A stretch of DNA of 64,000 nt from contig OX235266.1 in NCBI GenBank assembly GCA_944472135.2, forward strand, positions 19,362,186 to 19,426,185, in the 5' to 3' direction. This document shows, in pieces, positions 1 to 10,960 of this stretch. Position 1 is the first letter of the stretch; the number at the start of each line of letters is the position of its first letter. Origin of the DNA: Trichobilharzia regenti (lineage: Eukaryota; Platyhelminthes; Trematoda; Strigeidida; Schistosomatidae). The notes beneath the pieces are model-generated. The model did not search any database. It was not told the origin of the DNA and saw only the letters and a list, made by a program, of their open reading frames with translations. A program made the translations under genes and the position numbers.

Positions 1-551
1 TATGAAAAAGAGAAGACGTTCAGCGAAGAGACTCTTTTCGGCGAATTCATTCACATAGCTGTACAATCGCATTTATATATAATTATTTGAGTGTGTGTGT
101 GTACATGAGGTTTGTCAAAATTAGATAATTGATCAGGTAATAAAAGAATGATCTAATATAGAAACAAAGTTAATTGGACAGCAACTAAATTAAGATTGAG
201 TTAGTAAGTTAGATGACGTAATACAATTGACTAAAATGTTTTAACTTAGGTCAGGTTAGCAACAGAGGTAATTACAGGTAGAGACTAAGTAGAAGTGGGG
301 TAGATAATAATGCCATTTAGATTAGAAATGAAATTGAGCAATTAAGTTGGATGACGTAACATAAATGACTATAAATTGAGCGTTGGTCAGGTCAATTAAA
401 GTGGTAGTGAGGTGTAGAAATTAAATCGGGTAGGGGTAGAGACAAGAAAGTTGAAAATGCAAAATATTACAATTGAGAAGACAGAATAATACCAATGAAG
501 AGACAGAAAAAAAAAATTAGGTAGAATTTACCTTTCAGGTAATAATGTAGG

Positions 552-1866
552 TTAAGTCCATTGTAAGTTTAGTGATTGAACGAACCTCTTCTGTATGCAG
601 AGTTCAGGGCTTAGCAAGTGAATCGCCATTGCTTCTGCAGTTTGAAGAAGTCTGATTCGTACACCTTTTGGAAGACTACTTCTTACTCTGTAGACGACTT
701 TGAAGTTTGTTTGGGGTGCAGCTTGGTGTCCGGATTCTATCAGGTGTTCTAAGATGGAGCTGCGGGGACATCGCTTTTCTCCTTTGTAAAACCATGCTGG
801 TAAGTGTTCGGTGATACGCTTGGAAAGCGAACGCTGGGTACGGCCGACATACCTGGCTCCACATGAGCAGGTGAATTGGTAGATACACATTGATGAGGCC
901 AACAGTGGTAGCTTATCCTTCACGTTCACATGAATCATAGGTTTTGTGGAGAAAGTTAGTCGTAGTTCAGCTGCGAAGAAAGTCTTCTTGAGTGAGCGCG
1001 ACAGTCGATTTTTTAGTATTTCCGCAGATATATCTCCATTGAATTGAAGGTTTATGTAGAGCGGTTTCTTCGGGACGCTATGCGTGGGCGGCTTTTGTGG
1101 CCTAGGATTCATAGATTTTGCAATAAATCGTTCTGGGTAACAATTCTCGACGAGGATTCTCTTGAGATTGTCCAGTTCATCTTCTACGGTGTCCGGGGTA
1201 CAAATTCTGCGAACTCTGTTGCTAAGTGAACGGATCAGGTTCCGTTTGGTGTATAGGGGTACCCAACTGTGGAAGTTAATCAGCTGTCCGTTCCATGTTG
1301 ACTTTCTGTAGATAGATCTTTTCAGTGTTCCATCGTGTTCTCGTCTTGTTAGTTGGATGTCAAGAAAGGATATTTTAGAGTTGGACTCTTTCTCCAGCGT
1401 GAACTGAATTGCGGGGTGGCACTTGTTAAACGACTTCAGGATGTCGTCTAGATTCTCTTCATTGTTGACGATAATGAAAGTGTCGTCGACGTATCTCTTG
1501 TAGATTCCGAAGGTATCGATCATTTTCTTCACGCATGTGTTTTCGAGTTTTGCCATGAAGAAATCTGCAAGTAATGGGCCTAGTGGTGAGCCCATAGCTA
1601 TACCATCCTTTTGGCGATATATTTCGTTGTTGAAAGAGAATTGAACATTCAGGGTACACCTCAGAAGGAGTTCTTTAAGACGCTCGGTGGGTATACCGAT
1701 GTTTATTCCTTTGGAATCAATAAGTTCGCATACATAGCATATTGTTTCAGTCAGTGGAACATTTGTGAATAGTGATGTGACATCTAATGAGATCATGGTC
1801 CTGTTGGATACGTTGATGTTTTCAATTGAGTCGATAAAGTCGAATGAATCTCGAACTGTGTGGCAG
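552..1866 (-). mobile_element. Penelope-like F1 RT + GIY-YIG frame, 5'-truncated (left arm)
   Basis: Open frame reading from the palindrome boundary near 1866 to a stop at 552; the first ATG is at 1796 but the frame is already open before it (CHTVRDSFDFIDSIENI). Reverse-transcriptase motifs in order: A (MISLDVTSLFTNVP), B (KDGIAMGSPLGPLLADFF), C (YKRYVDDTFIIV), then KISFLDIQL and a thumb segment with VYR/IYRKST. The C-terminal third holds the Penelope-type GIY-YIG endonuclease (MCIYQFTCSCGARYVGRTQR, then a conserved EH). The finger region and N-terminus are missing, so this copy cannot be autonomous. It runs head-to-head with the right-arm copy. Confidence 0.9.
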
Positions 1867-1867
1867 G

Positions 1868-2153
1868 AAAAAAATTAGGTAGAATTTACCTTTCAGGTAA
1901 TAATGTAGGTTAAGTCCATTGTAAGTTTAGTGATTGAACGAACCTCTTCTGTATGCAGAGTTCAGGGCTTAGCAAGTGAATCGCCATTGCTTCTGCAGTT
2001 TGAAGAAGTCTGATTCGTACACCTTTTGGAAGACTACTTCTTACTCTGTAGACGACTTTGAAGTTTGTTTGGGGTGCAGCTTGGTGTCCGGATTCTATCA
2101 GGTGTTCTAAGATGGAGCTGCGGGGACATCGCTTTTCTCCTTTGTAAAACCAA
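1868..2153 (-). mobile_element. Penelope-like F1 3' fragment in palindrome loop
   Basis: About 285 bases duplicating the last 80 codons and the start of the 3'UTR of the left-arm copy (WFYKGEKRCPRSSILEHLIE through LNLQWT, stop near 1910). It is truncated 5' at the codon for Trp in WFYKGEK and ends 3' at a short T run (minus strand), where the flanking arm begins. It lies between the two arms, so three F1 3' ends sit within 4 kb. Confidence 0.85.
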
Positions 2154-2169
2154 TCAGAAGACAAGTTTC

Positions 2170-3484
2170 CTGCCACACAGTTCGAGATTCATTCGACTTT
2201 ATCGACTCAATTGAAAACATCAACGTATCCAACAGGACCATGATCTCATTAGATGTCACATCACTATTCACAAATGTTCCACTGACTGAAACAATATGCT
2301 ATGTATGCGAACTTATTGATTCCAAAGGAATAAACATCGGTATACCCACCGAGCGTCTTAAAGAACTCCTTCTGAGGTGTACCCTGAATGTTCAATTCTC
2401 TTTCAACAACGAAATATATCGCCAAAAGGATGGTATAGCTATGGGCTCACCACTAGGCCCATTACTTGCAGATTTCTTCATGGCAAAACTCGAAAACACA
2501 TGCATGAAGAAAATGATCGATACCTTCGGAATCTACAAGAGATACGTCGACGACACTTTCATTATCGTCAACAATGAAGAGAATCTAGACGACATCCTGA
2601 AGTCGTTTAACAAGTGCCACCCCGCAATTCAGTTCACGCTGGAGAAAGAGTCCAACTCTAAAATATCCTTTCTTGACATCCAACTAACAAGACGAGAACA
2701 CGATGGAACACTGAAAAGATCTATCTACAGAAAGTCAACATGGAACGGACAGCTGATTAACTTCCACAGTTGGGTACCCCTATACACCAAACGGAACCTG
2801 ATCCGTTCACTTAGCAACAGAGTTCGCAGAATTTGTACCCCGGACACCGTAGAAGATGAACTGGACAATCTCAAGAGAATCCTCGTCGAGAATTGTTACC
2901 CAGAACGATTTATTGCAAAATCTATGAATCCTAGGCCACAAAAGCCGCCCACGCATAGCGTCCCGAAGAAACCGCTCTACATAAACCTTCAATTCAATGG
3001 AGATATATCTGCGGAAATACTAAAAAATCGACTGTCGCGCTCACTCAAGAAGACTTTCTTCGCAGCTGAACTACGACTAACTTTCTCCACAAAACCTATG
3101 ATTCATGTGAACGTGAAGGATAAGCTACCACTGTTGGCCTCATCAATGTGTATCTACCAATTCACCTGCTCATGTGGAGCCAGGTATGTCGGCCGTACCC
3201 AGCGTTCGCTTTCCAAGCGTATCACCGAACACTTACCAGCATGGTTTTACAAAGGAGAAAAGCGATGTCCCCGCAGCTCCATCTTAGAACACCTGATAGA
3301 ATCCGGACACCAAGCTGCACCCCAAACAAACTTCAAAGTCGTCTACAGAGTAAGAAGTAGTCTTCCAAAAGGTGTACGAATCAAACTTCTTCAAACTGCA
3401 GAAGCAATGGCGATTCACTTGCTAAGCCCTGAACTCTGCATACAGAAGAGGTTCGTTCAATCACTAAACTTACAATGGACTTAA
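2170..3484 (+). mobile_element. Penelope-like F1 RT + GIY-YIG frame, 5'-truncated (right arm)
   Basis: Plus-strand mirror of the left-arm frame: same RT motifs (DVTSLFTNVP, AMGSPLGPL, RYVDDTF) and the same GIY-YIG domain (CGARYVGRTQRS). Only two amino-acid differences were seen (a Met for Val in the ENTC-KK segment, and a Lys for Arg in VRI-LLQ). The frame is uninterrupted to TAA at 3482-3484. The 3'UTR runs to about 4028 and ends with the motif gagtctcttc near 4003, also present at the end of the 50.6-51.8 kb F1-like copy. Confidence 0.9.
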
Positions 3485-4028
3485 CCTACATTATTACCTG
3501 AAAGGTAAATTCTACCTAATTTTTTTTTTCTGTCTCTTCATTGGTATTATTCTGTCTTCTCAATTGTAATATTTTGCATTTTCAACTTTCTTGTCTCTAC
3601 CCCTACCCGATTTAATTTCTACACCTCACTACCACTTTAATTGACCTGACCAACGCTCAATTTATAGTCATTTATGTTACGTCATCCAACTTAATTGCTC
3701 AATTTCATTTCTAATCTAAATGGCATTATTATCTACCCCACTTCTACTTAGTCTCTACCTGTAATTACCTCTGTTGCTAACCTGACCTAAGTTAAAACAT
3801 TTTAGTCAATTGTATTACGTCATCTAACTTACTAACTCAATCTTAATTTAGTTGCTGTCCAATTAACTTTGTATCTATATTAGATCATTCTTTTATTACC
3901 TGATCAATTATCTAATTTTGACAAACCTCATGTACACACACACACTCAAATAATTATATATAAATGCGATTGTACAGCTATGTGAATGAATTCGCCGAAA
4001 AGAGTCTCTTCACTGAACGTCTTCTCTT

Positions 4029-6457
4029 CTTTCTTATTGGTTGATAAATTTTGTCTATGTCGATGTGTCTATTGATTGATGATCCACTGGAATGCCAAGC
4101 TTCTAAAAATTCTCTAGCATTCTTGTTATTTCCTTTGTCTAATATTTGAACGTTGTCCCAGTCGAATTGATGTCCGTAGTTGTCTGTGTGTAGTGAAATG
4201 AGGGAGTGGATATCATGTCTTTTGACGGCTAGCTTATGTTCGTGGATACGAAGACGAAGGGGACGTCCACTTTGGCCGATGTAGTGTTTTTCGCAGTTGT
4301 TACAGTTTATTTTGTAGATGATGTTGGTTTTATCTTCTTTCGCTGTTGAGTCTTTTGGTTGACATAGAATTGAGTGAAGCGACTTTGTTGGTTTGTGTAC
4401 GACGTCAACTCCTAAAGGTTTGAAGAGTCTTGTAGTGATTTCTGAGATATCTTTTATATATGGTAAGGCAATTTTCTTTGTGTTCTCCTTGGTGGCTTTT
4501 GCTTTGGTAGGTTGGCTTGGGGGTATATGTCTCTTGATGAAATTCCGTGGATATCCATTCTTTTGGAAGACGTCCATGAGATACTTTTCTTCAATTTTTC
4601 TTAAGGTGGGAGTGCTGCAGTGAGTCCTTGCCCTCTTGAATAGTGTTTGTATGCAATTCCTTTTGTGTGTTATTGGGTTGTTGCTGTTGTAATTCAGTAT
4701 TTGGTCTGTGTGAGTTGATTTCCTATAAACTTGAGTTTCTAATTCTCCTGTAGTTGTTCGCCTGACTAAGACGTCCAAAAATGGTATTTTGTTCTCGGAT
4801 TCCTCTTCTCTTGTGAATTTGATGTCGTTGAAGACGTTGTTTATTAAGTTGTGAGTTTTGTCTAATTCGTTTCTTTTGATGATTACAAATGTGTCGTCGA
4901 CGTAGCGTATCCAAATCTTGGGTTTGATCTTTGGTAGAATTATATTTTCGAGTCTTTGCATCACTGCTTCTGCAATCAAACCTGATATTGGCGATCCCAT
5001 GGGTGTTCCTTTGACTTGTTCATATATTTGGCCGTTGAATTGGAAGTATGTTGTTAGGCATAGATTTATGCATTCCATCCAGCTTGTGTGTTGCATTTTT
5101 GATTGTTGTGGCAGTTGTTCGTCGTTGCTAAGTAGTTGCTCCATGGTTTCTTTTGCTAGGTTTTGTCCGATGGATGTATATAATGCTGTCACGTCGAATG
5201 ATACCATTATTTCTTGTTCATCTATTTGGATGCCTCTGATTTTCTCTAGGAATTGGATAGCAGAGTTGATGGAGTGATCGCAAGATTCCGTTAGGTGTTT
5301 TAGTTTTCTGTATAATTCTTTGGATAAATTATATGTTGGAGTTCCTGGGAGTGATACAATTGGTCGTAATGGGATATTTGCCTTGTGTATTTTGGGTCTG
5401 CCGTAGAATCGGGTAGGACTGGTCCATTGGATTTCATTCGCCATTGGTCTTGTTTTGTGATCTGTCCAGTTTTGGTGAGCTTGTTTAAGGTCCTTTGGAT
5501 GCGGTTATCCAATGTTTGTATGGGATTTGTTGGGAGTTGTTGATATACATCTTCATCTTTGAGTAGTTCTTCAGCTTTCTTGGTATATTCTTCTCTGTCC
5601 ATGACTACTGTTGTTCTTCCTTTGTCGGCTGGTAAAATGACGATGTCCTTCCTATTTTTCAGCTTTTTGAGGGCCTTTAGTTCTTGAGCGTTGAGTTGTG
5701 TGTGTTGTCTTTTCTGTTTGACCATTGGTACAATTGTTTGGCGTATCTCTTCCTGTGTTTCCTCGTTCAAGTTTGATGATTTGAGTAATGATTCAAAGGC
5801 AGCGAAGAAATCAGTTTTTGAAGCATCTCCGGTGTTGTAGTTTAATCCTTTTTGTAGTAGTTGTTGTTCCATTTTTGATAGTGGTTGTTTTGATAGGTTG
5901 ACTACGCAGTCTATGGGCGTATTGTCTGGTTGTTGTTTTCTAATCTTGGCTAGCTTGGTTTTGAGGACTCTTCGTCTTTGTTCTCTGTGTTTTTCACTTG
6001 ACAGTGTAATTGCGGTGATCAGCGTTGACAGGTGTTCCTGGTTGAGGGTTTTCTCTAATTTTGCTTTTTGGATATCTATAATTTGTTGATATTTGTTGAT
6101 CCGATAATGTGCATCTGTAATCATTAATTTGACCATTCGTCTTCCACATTGTTCGGCCAATTTCCATCCCATTGGGCAGTTGACTGGTGGTTTGTATCTT
6201 ACACTGTTTGGTAGGATTGAATGACGAAGGCACTCATGGAGAAAGAATAATTGTTCTCTGGTGGATCCTTGCCTTTTGGCGAAGTCTTCCCACTTTCGAA
6301 CAGAGAGAAGCGTATCCCGCTCGTAAGATTTAGATATTATAGAGAAGATTTGTAGCTCAGGTGGATGATTTTGATGTGGTTTTGTTCTCTGAGCTGGATG
6401 GTTAGTTTGCGAAGCTTTCATCACCTTACTGGGTGACATCTTCAGCGCATACTTCAA
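4029..6457 (-). mobile_element. Penelope-like F2 near-full-length ORF, frameshifted
   Basis: N-terminal part (6457 to about 5411; starts MKYALKMSPSKVM, rich in Lys/Gln helices, contains ILPADKGRTTVVMDREEY, the conserved Penelope-like segment before the RT) is joined out of frame to the RT/GIY-YIG part (from about 5425 down). RT motifs: RFYGRPKIHK, SFDVTALYTSI, KGTPMGSPISGLIAEA, IRYVDDTFVII, KIPFLDVLV. Endonuclease: IIYKINCNNCEKHYIGQSGR, then SLHTDNYGHQFDWDN and EFLEAWHSS. Together about 820 aa, a usual Penelope-like length. A single-base-class frameshift lies in the GG/CC run near 5411-5420 just before RFYGRPK. The C-terminus is cut at YQPIRKK and continues into 13 to 14 foreign residues from the F1 arm. 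Confidence 0.9.
6405..6452 (-). ncRNA. F2 hammerhead ribozyme candidate (left arm)
   Basis: Mirror copy of the motif at 8251-8298, with the same core, stems and extra U. Here it lies at the junction of the tandem F2 copies: it overlaps the C-terminal codons of the upstream partial copy and, in another frame, the start (MKYALKMSPSKVMKASQ) of the downstream full-length ORF. This is where a self-cleaving unit in a Penelope pseudo-LTR is expected. Confidence 0.65.
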
Positions 6458-7345
6458 TTTGAAGTGAGCTTTTAGATTTCTCCACGAGTTTATTAATCAT
6501 CTCTCCTGGTGACCTTGGACGTGATTGGTTGTTTGTGTGTGTTTTCACACCTTCTAGGTTACTTGTATTGGAACCGGTTGTTTCTTTGACTTGAATTTTG
6601 ACCCTTTGTGTGTGAAGTTTCTTTCTTATTGGTTGATAAATTTTGTCTATGTCGATGTGTCTATTGATTGATGATCCACTGGAATGCCAAGCTTCTAAAA
6701 ATTCTCTAGCATTCTTGTTATTTCCTTTGTCTAATATTTGAACGTTGTCCCAGTCGAATTGATGTCCGTAGTTGTCTGTGTGTAGTGAAATGAGGGAGTG
6801 GATATCATGTCTTTTGACGGCTAGCTTATGTTCGTGGATACGAAGACGAAGGGGACGTCCACTTTGGCCGATGTAGTGTTTTTCGCAGTTGTTACAGTTT
6901 ATTTTGTAGATGATGTTGGTTTTATCTTCTTTCGCTGTTGAGTCTTTTGGTTGACATAGAATTGAGTGAAGCGACTTTGTTGGTTTGTGTACGACGTCAA
7001 CTCCTAAAGGTTTGAAGAGTCTTGTAGTGATTTCTGAGATATCTTTTATATATGGTAAGGCAATTTTCTTTGTGTTCTCCTTGGTGGCTTTTGCTTTGGT
7101 AGGTTGGCTTGGGGGTATATGTCTCTTGATGAAATTTCGTGGATATCCATTCTTTTGGAAGACGTCCATGAGATACTTTTCTTCAATTTTTCTTAAGGTG
7201 GGAGTGCTGCAGTGAGTCCTTGCCCTCTTGAATAGTGTTTGTATGCAATTCCTTTTGTGTGTTATTGGGTTGTTGCTGTTGTAATTCAGTATTTGGTCTG
7301 TGTGAGTTGATTTCCTATAAACTTGAGTTTCTAATTCTCCTGTAG
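6426..7345 (-). mobile_element. Penelope-like F2 3' partial copy (GIY-YIG), left arm
   Basis: Open frame with the end of the RT thumb (ETQVYRKS equivalents outside, MDVFQKNGYPRNFIKR inside) and the full GIY-YIG domain (NIIYKINCNNCEKHYIGQSG; SLISLHTDNYGHQF; REFLEAWHSSGSSINRH). It preserves the native C-terminus missing in the copy at 4029: KKLHTQRVKIQVKETTGSN through SSLQIEVCAEDVTQ and stop at 6426. It sits directly upstream of that copy on the same strand. Confidence 0.88.
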
Positions 7346-7357
7346 TTGTTCGCCTGA

Positions 7358-8277
7358 CTACAGGAGAATTAGAAACTCATGTTTATAGGAAATCAACTCA
7401 CACAGACCAAATACTGAATTACAACAGCAACAACCCAATAACACACAAAAGGAATTGCATACAAACACTATTCAAGAGGGCAAGGACTCACTGCAGCACT
7501 CCCACCTTAAGAAAAATTGAAGAAAAGTATCTCATGGACGTCTTCCAAAAGAATGGATATCCACGAAATTTCATCAAGAGACATATACCCCCAAGCCAAC
7601 CTACCAAAGCAAAAGCCACCAAGGAGAACACAAAGAAAATTGCCTTACCATATATAAAAGATATCTCAGAAATCACTACAAGACTCTTCAAACCTTTAGG
7701 AGTTGACGTCGTACACAAACCAACAAAGTCGCTTCACTCAATTCTATGTCAACCAAAAGACTCAACAGCGAAAGAAGATAAAACCAACATCATCTACAAA
7801 ATAAACTGTAACAACTGCGAAAAACACTACATCGGCCAAAGTGGACGTCCCCTTCGTCTTCGTATCCACGAACATAAGCTAGCCGTCAAAAGACATGATA
7901 TCCACTCCCTCATTTCACTACACACAGACAACTACGGACATCAATTCGACTGGGACAACGTTCAAATATTAGACAAAGGAAATAACAAGAATGCTAGAGA
8001 ATTTTTAGAAGCTTGGCATTCCAGTGGATCATCAATCAATAGACACATCGACATAGACAAAATTTATCAACCAATAAGAAAGAAACTTCACACACAAAGG
8101 GTCAAAATTCAAGTCAAAGAAACAACCGGTTCCAATACAAGTAACCTAGAAGGTGTGAAAACACACACAAACAACCAATCACGTCCAAGGTCACCAGGAG
8201 AGATGATTAATAAACTCGTGGAGAAATCTAAAAGCTCACTTCAAATTGAAGTATGCGCTGAAGATGTCACCCAGTAA
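7358..8277 (+). mobile_element. Penelope-like F2 3' partial copy (GIY-YIG), right arm
   Basis: Mirror image of the left-arm copy, same 247-codon ORF from MDVFQKNGYPRNF to CAEDVTQ with stop at 8275-8277. The 3' end of the element is at about 8335, where homology to the other arm stops. Both arms are 5'-truncated at the same point, the short central loop. Confidence 0.88.
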
Positions 8278-8298
8278 GGTGATGAAAGCTTCGCAAAC
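8251..8298 (+). ncRNA. F2 hammerhead ribozyme candidate (right arm)
   Basis: Core box CUGAAGA (CUGANGA) at 8258-8264, followed after an extra U by stem II gtcacc/ggtgat with a 6-base loop, then GAAA, a minimal stem III (AG/CU) and cleavage-site trinucleotide CUU. Stem I is gtatgcg paired with cgcaaac (one A-A mismatch). Hammerheads in Penelope-like elements are established; the extra U between A9 and stem II is unusual. The motif overlaps the last codons (CAEDVTQ) of the ORF. Confidence 0.65.
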
Positions 8299-8335
8299 TA
8301 ACCATCCAGCTCAGAGAACAAAACCACATCAAAAT

Positions 8336-10349
8336 TGTAGCGTAAGTGTTAATCTGTGGGTATCTTGGATGGAAGGATAATAATACACCAGAAACAAACA
8401 TTTTTTTGGTGAAAATGTAAAGTCCTGGCTTTCCTGTTCAAAGCCCTACATATGAGTCTACTCCACGACTATGTTGTGAATTCCTTAAGTATGCAGTAAC
8501 TGTATATTGTTGTAATGTGGTGCTGCTTTAAATTTAGATAGCACCCTAGATTGCTGTAGGTTTCCTACCACCAACTTTCAAGTGACAGAACACCTCGGAC
8601 GATGAAGAATAAGTTAGCAATTAACTACATTTTCCTCCAAGAACATTTTTGGTTGATCTTGGTGAGAGACAAATCCTGCCTGAAACAAGTGAATTACATA
8701 GAGTGCAGTCAAATACAATCTGTCTTCTTAGCATGGTCAGAACCAATGACAAGCATCAGTATTCTCTAAATCAGATGATGATTTATGCAGTTCTCTTACA
8801 AATAAAGTAAAAGGGTAGCTCTTCAGCTTTTGAAATATGCTTCAACATACTTTACCTCACAGAATAATGTCAAGTTATTCCAATGATTGTAGAATAAATC
8901 TGTCACGAAATAATTGCATAAGTAAAATACGTCTGATACATTCGCTCGCTATGCCTTTGATTAAGTTTTCCTAAAAGGCAGCTATTCCTATCGAAGAGAT
9001 TTTTTGACACAGATTTGATGAGAAAGACCTGACCGATGAAATAAAGTGCACTTTGTGTCTATCCTTTTCAAAAGAAGCCGCTATAAATTTTCGTAAGTAC
9101 AGATTTGCGTGATCAAGTTGAAGTAAAATAATTTTGATGTCTTATGTCAGAACTTTCATAATTTATCTTTGACAAACACCAAAAAAGTAAAATGCATTTA
9201 CTTCAACAAAACAGCACCTGAAGTTCAAACGAAAGGCATTAGCTGTAAGATCAGGGATTTAGCTTTTCAACTTTACTCTTCTCGAGATTAGTTTACAGAC
9301 GTTCGAATTTCTGTACCACTGAATTCCTTTCCAGTGACTGAATATTCAACAGATCAGTCTCTTAACCTGGAAATGACTGGATTCAGTCACCCGTGTAATC
9401 ATTGGTACGCACTCCTGAAAATTCCCAGACTAGTAGCATACTTTCGCCTATTACTCCCAAGTTGTTAGTGATTCTGTCACTGATATCACTTTATGATCAA
9501 ACATGAAATCAAAATGAACCACATGAAATAACTGCTGAAAAGATGTACTGATCTCATGTCAACGACAGTTGGTGTCGACACTGTCTTGGACTATTTAACG
9601 GTTAACATGAATTCAGTGACTGACCAGCTGGAACGTCTTTCTTGTCACAGTGTTGTAGGAAGGAACAAACTAATCACAAGGTAAAATATTCGTGAATAAA
9701 GAAACATCACTGAATCGACGTTTTTACAAGACATTTATATTTTCCAGAAAGAAATGAATAGATGATTGGAATAGAGGACAAATAAATTGTTCTAATGCTA
9801 GGGAATCCAAACTAACCTGTGTATGAGAGGAAAAAGTAAAACGCGAAATTTATTAAACTGAATAATGCCAATTAAACTTCTAATCCTCATGCCGATGAAT
9901 GAGATCCGGACGGAAAGTGACAAGTTCAGCATCAAAGAGTGACAAGCACAAAATCAAATGAAGAAGAAGATGAAAGCTTATGAGAAGTAATAGAGTCAAC
10001 TAAAAGTGATAGCATATAGAATGGACTCACAATAACGATAAACTGTCAACCTAATCGCTAAAAAAACTTCAACCCACACAAATACATATAAGTTAGACTT
10101 ATTTATCTTTGATATCAGACAGACAGACTAAAGTGGGCTGGTGATAACCTTCATGAGGCAAGTCAATCGGTGCCAGACATTTACACAAACTGAGAGAATG
10201 ACTATTATGATGTTACCAACATAATTGTAGGCTGTTATGCTGTGGGAGTCAATCTCCTCCAGGATGACGAAAGCAGAAATAAACTTATATGTTGAAACGT
10301 TATAAAATTCTAATGTTACGCACACTGTTACAACCAGCACAGAGCTAAT
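8336..10349. other. No recognisable gene (intergenic)
   Basis: About 2 kb downstream (3') of VAT1 with no long open frame, no conserved motif and no obvious repeat relation within the window. The 70-codon minus frame at 10128-10340 resembles nothing I know. Probably old decayed repeat or unique intergenic sequence. Confidence 0.5.
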
Positions 10350-10960
10350 ATAGAGGAAGGAAGCCTACGACAGATAATTATGGATATGAAGTTGGATGGT
10401 GATATCAACATCCTAATAGGTTATGTGAATGTCAAACAGGGAACAATCAACACAGGATGAGAAAAAATCATAAGTCCGAAGGCTATCGGTTAAATGAATG
10501 AGCATGGTAGACTCTTCACAGATTTTTGAGCCTTCAGTGATTTGTCATTTTGAAGCACAAGTATATGCACAACGCCACATGGGTTTCGCCTGGGTGATAC
10601 ATCAGACAAACTTCATCTCACTCTCAGGATATAGAAGGCGCAGCCTGCTAGGCATAAACTGAGAAGAGGCACACATATGTAGTGCGATCACTGTCTTGTG
10701 TAAGGGTCAAGTTGAAGGCCTTCAGAGAAGCTGGAGATAGACCAGAAAGTTCAAATTCAAAACCCTGAAACTGATGAACGAAACTACAGCCGTCAGACAA
10801 AGGTCAGAGACATTATTCAGCATCATTGAGGAAAACAGTGTGGAATTGAACATTTTAGCTGTCTTAGAATGTGTGAAGGAATATAAAAAAGAAATGATCA
10901 GCTACGCATACTTGATGCCAACCCCACCAGTGGTGTACCTACCGTTGCAATCAAACTGTG
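10350..10960 (+). mobile_element. RTE/SR2-type LINE endonuclease fragment (decayed)
   Basis: Conceptual translation with stops and frameshifts follows the APE-type endonuclease of schistosome RTE elements: GDINILIGYVNVKQGTINTG (the DFNAK-G region), EHGRLFTDF, TPHGFRLGDTSDKLHL, then an H-CDHCLV stretch corresponding to the SDHHLV motif, and basic residues after it. Many in-frame stops mean it is dead. No RT part follows. Family assignment rests on motif order recalled from the family. Confidence 0.6.

Larger units (their letters stand above)
8..4028. repeat. 1.86-kb inverted pair of Penelope-like F1 copies
   Basis: Left arm 8-1867 is the reverse complement of right arm 2169-4028 (paired positions sum to 4036), with only scattered single-base differences. 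Each arm carries the same 5'-truncated RT/GIY-YIG frame and the same roughly 500-base 3' untranslated region, with 3' ends outward. The 301-base loop is a third, shorter F1 fragment. Arms end within the family F2 copy on the right (4029), so the pair was inserted into F2. Near-perfect symmetry implies recent origin, gene conversion, or an assembly artefact. Confidence 0.9.
6368..8335. repeat. 2-kb palindrome of two F2 3' ends
   Basis: Positions 6368-7345 are the near-exact reverse complement of 7358-8335 (pairs sum to 14703), leaving a 12-base loop 7346-7357. Each arm carries the 3' half of F2 (C-terminal 247 codons, 3' segment and hammerhead motif), pointing outward. Differences are few (for example one base in the aaactcaag/aaactcatg segment). 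On the minus strand the left arm runs straight into the N-terminus of the neighbouring F2 copy, giving the head-to-tail arrangement with pseudo-LTR typical of Penelope-like elements. Confidence 0.9.

Noticed and set aside
4918..5277. 119-codon plus-strand open frame
   Set aside because: It is the exact antisense of the F2 reverse-transcriptase domain, which has clear motifs.
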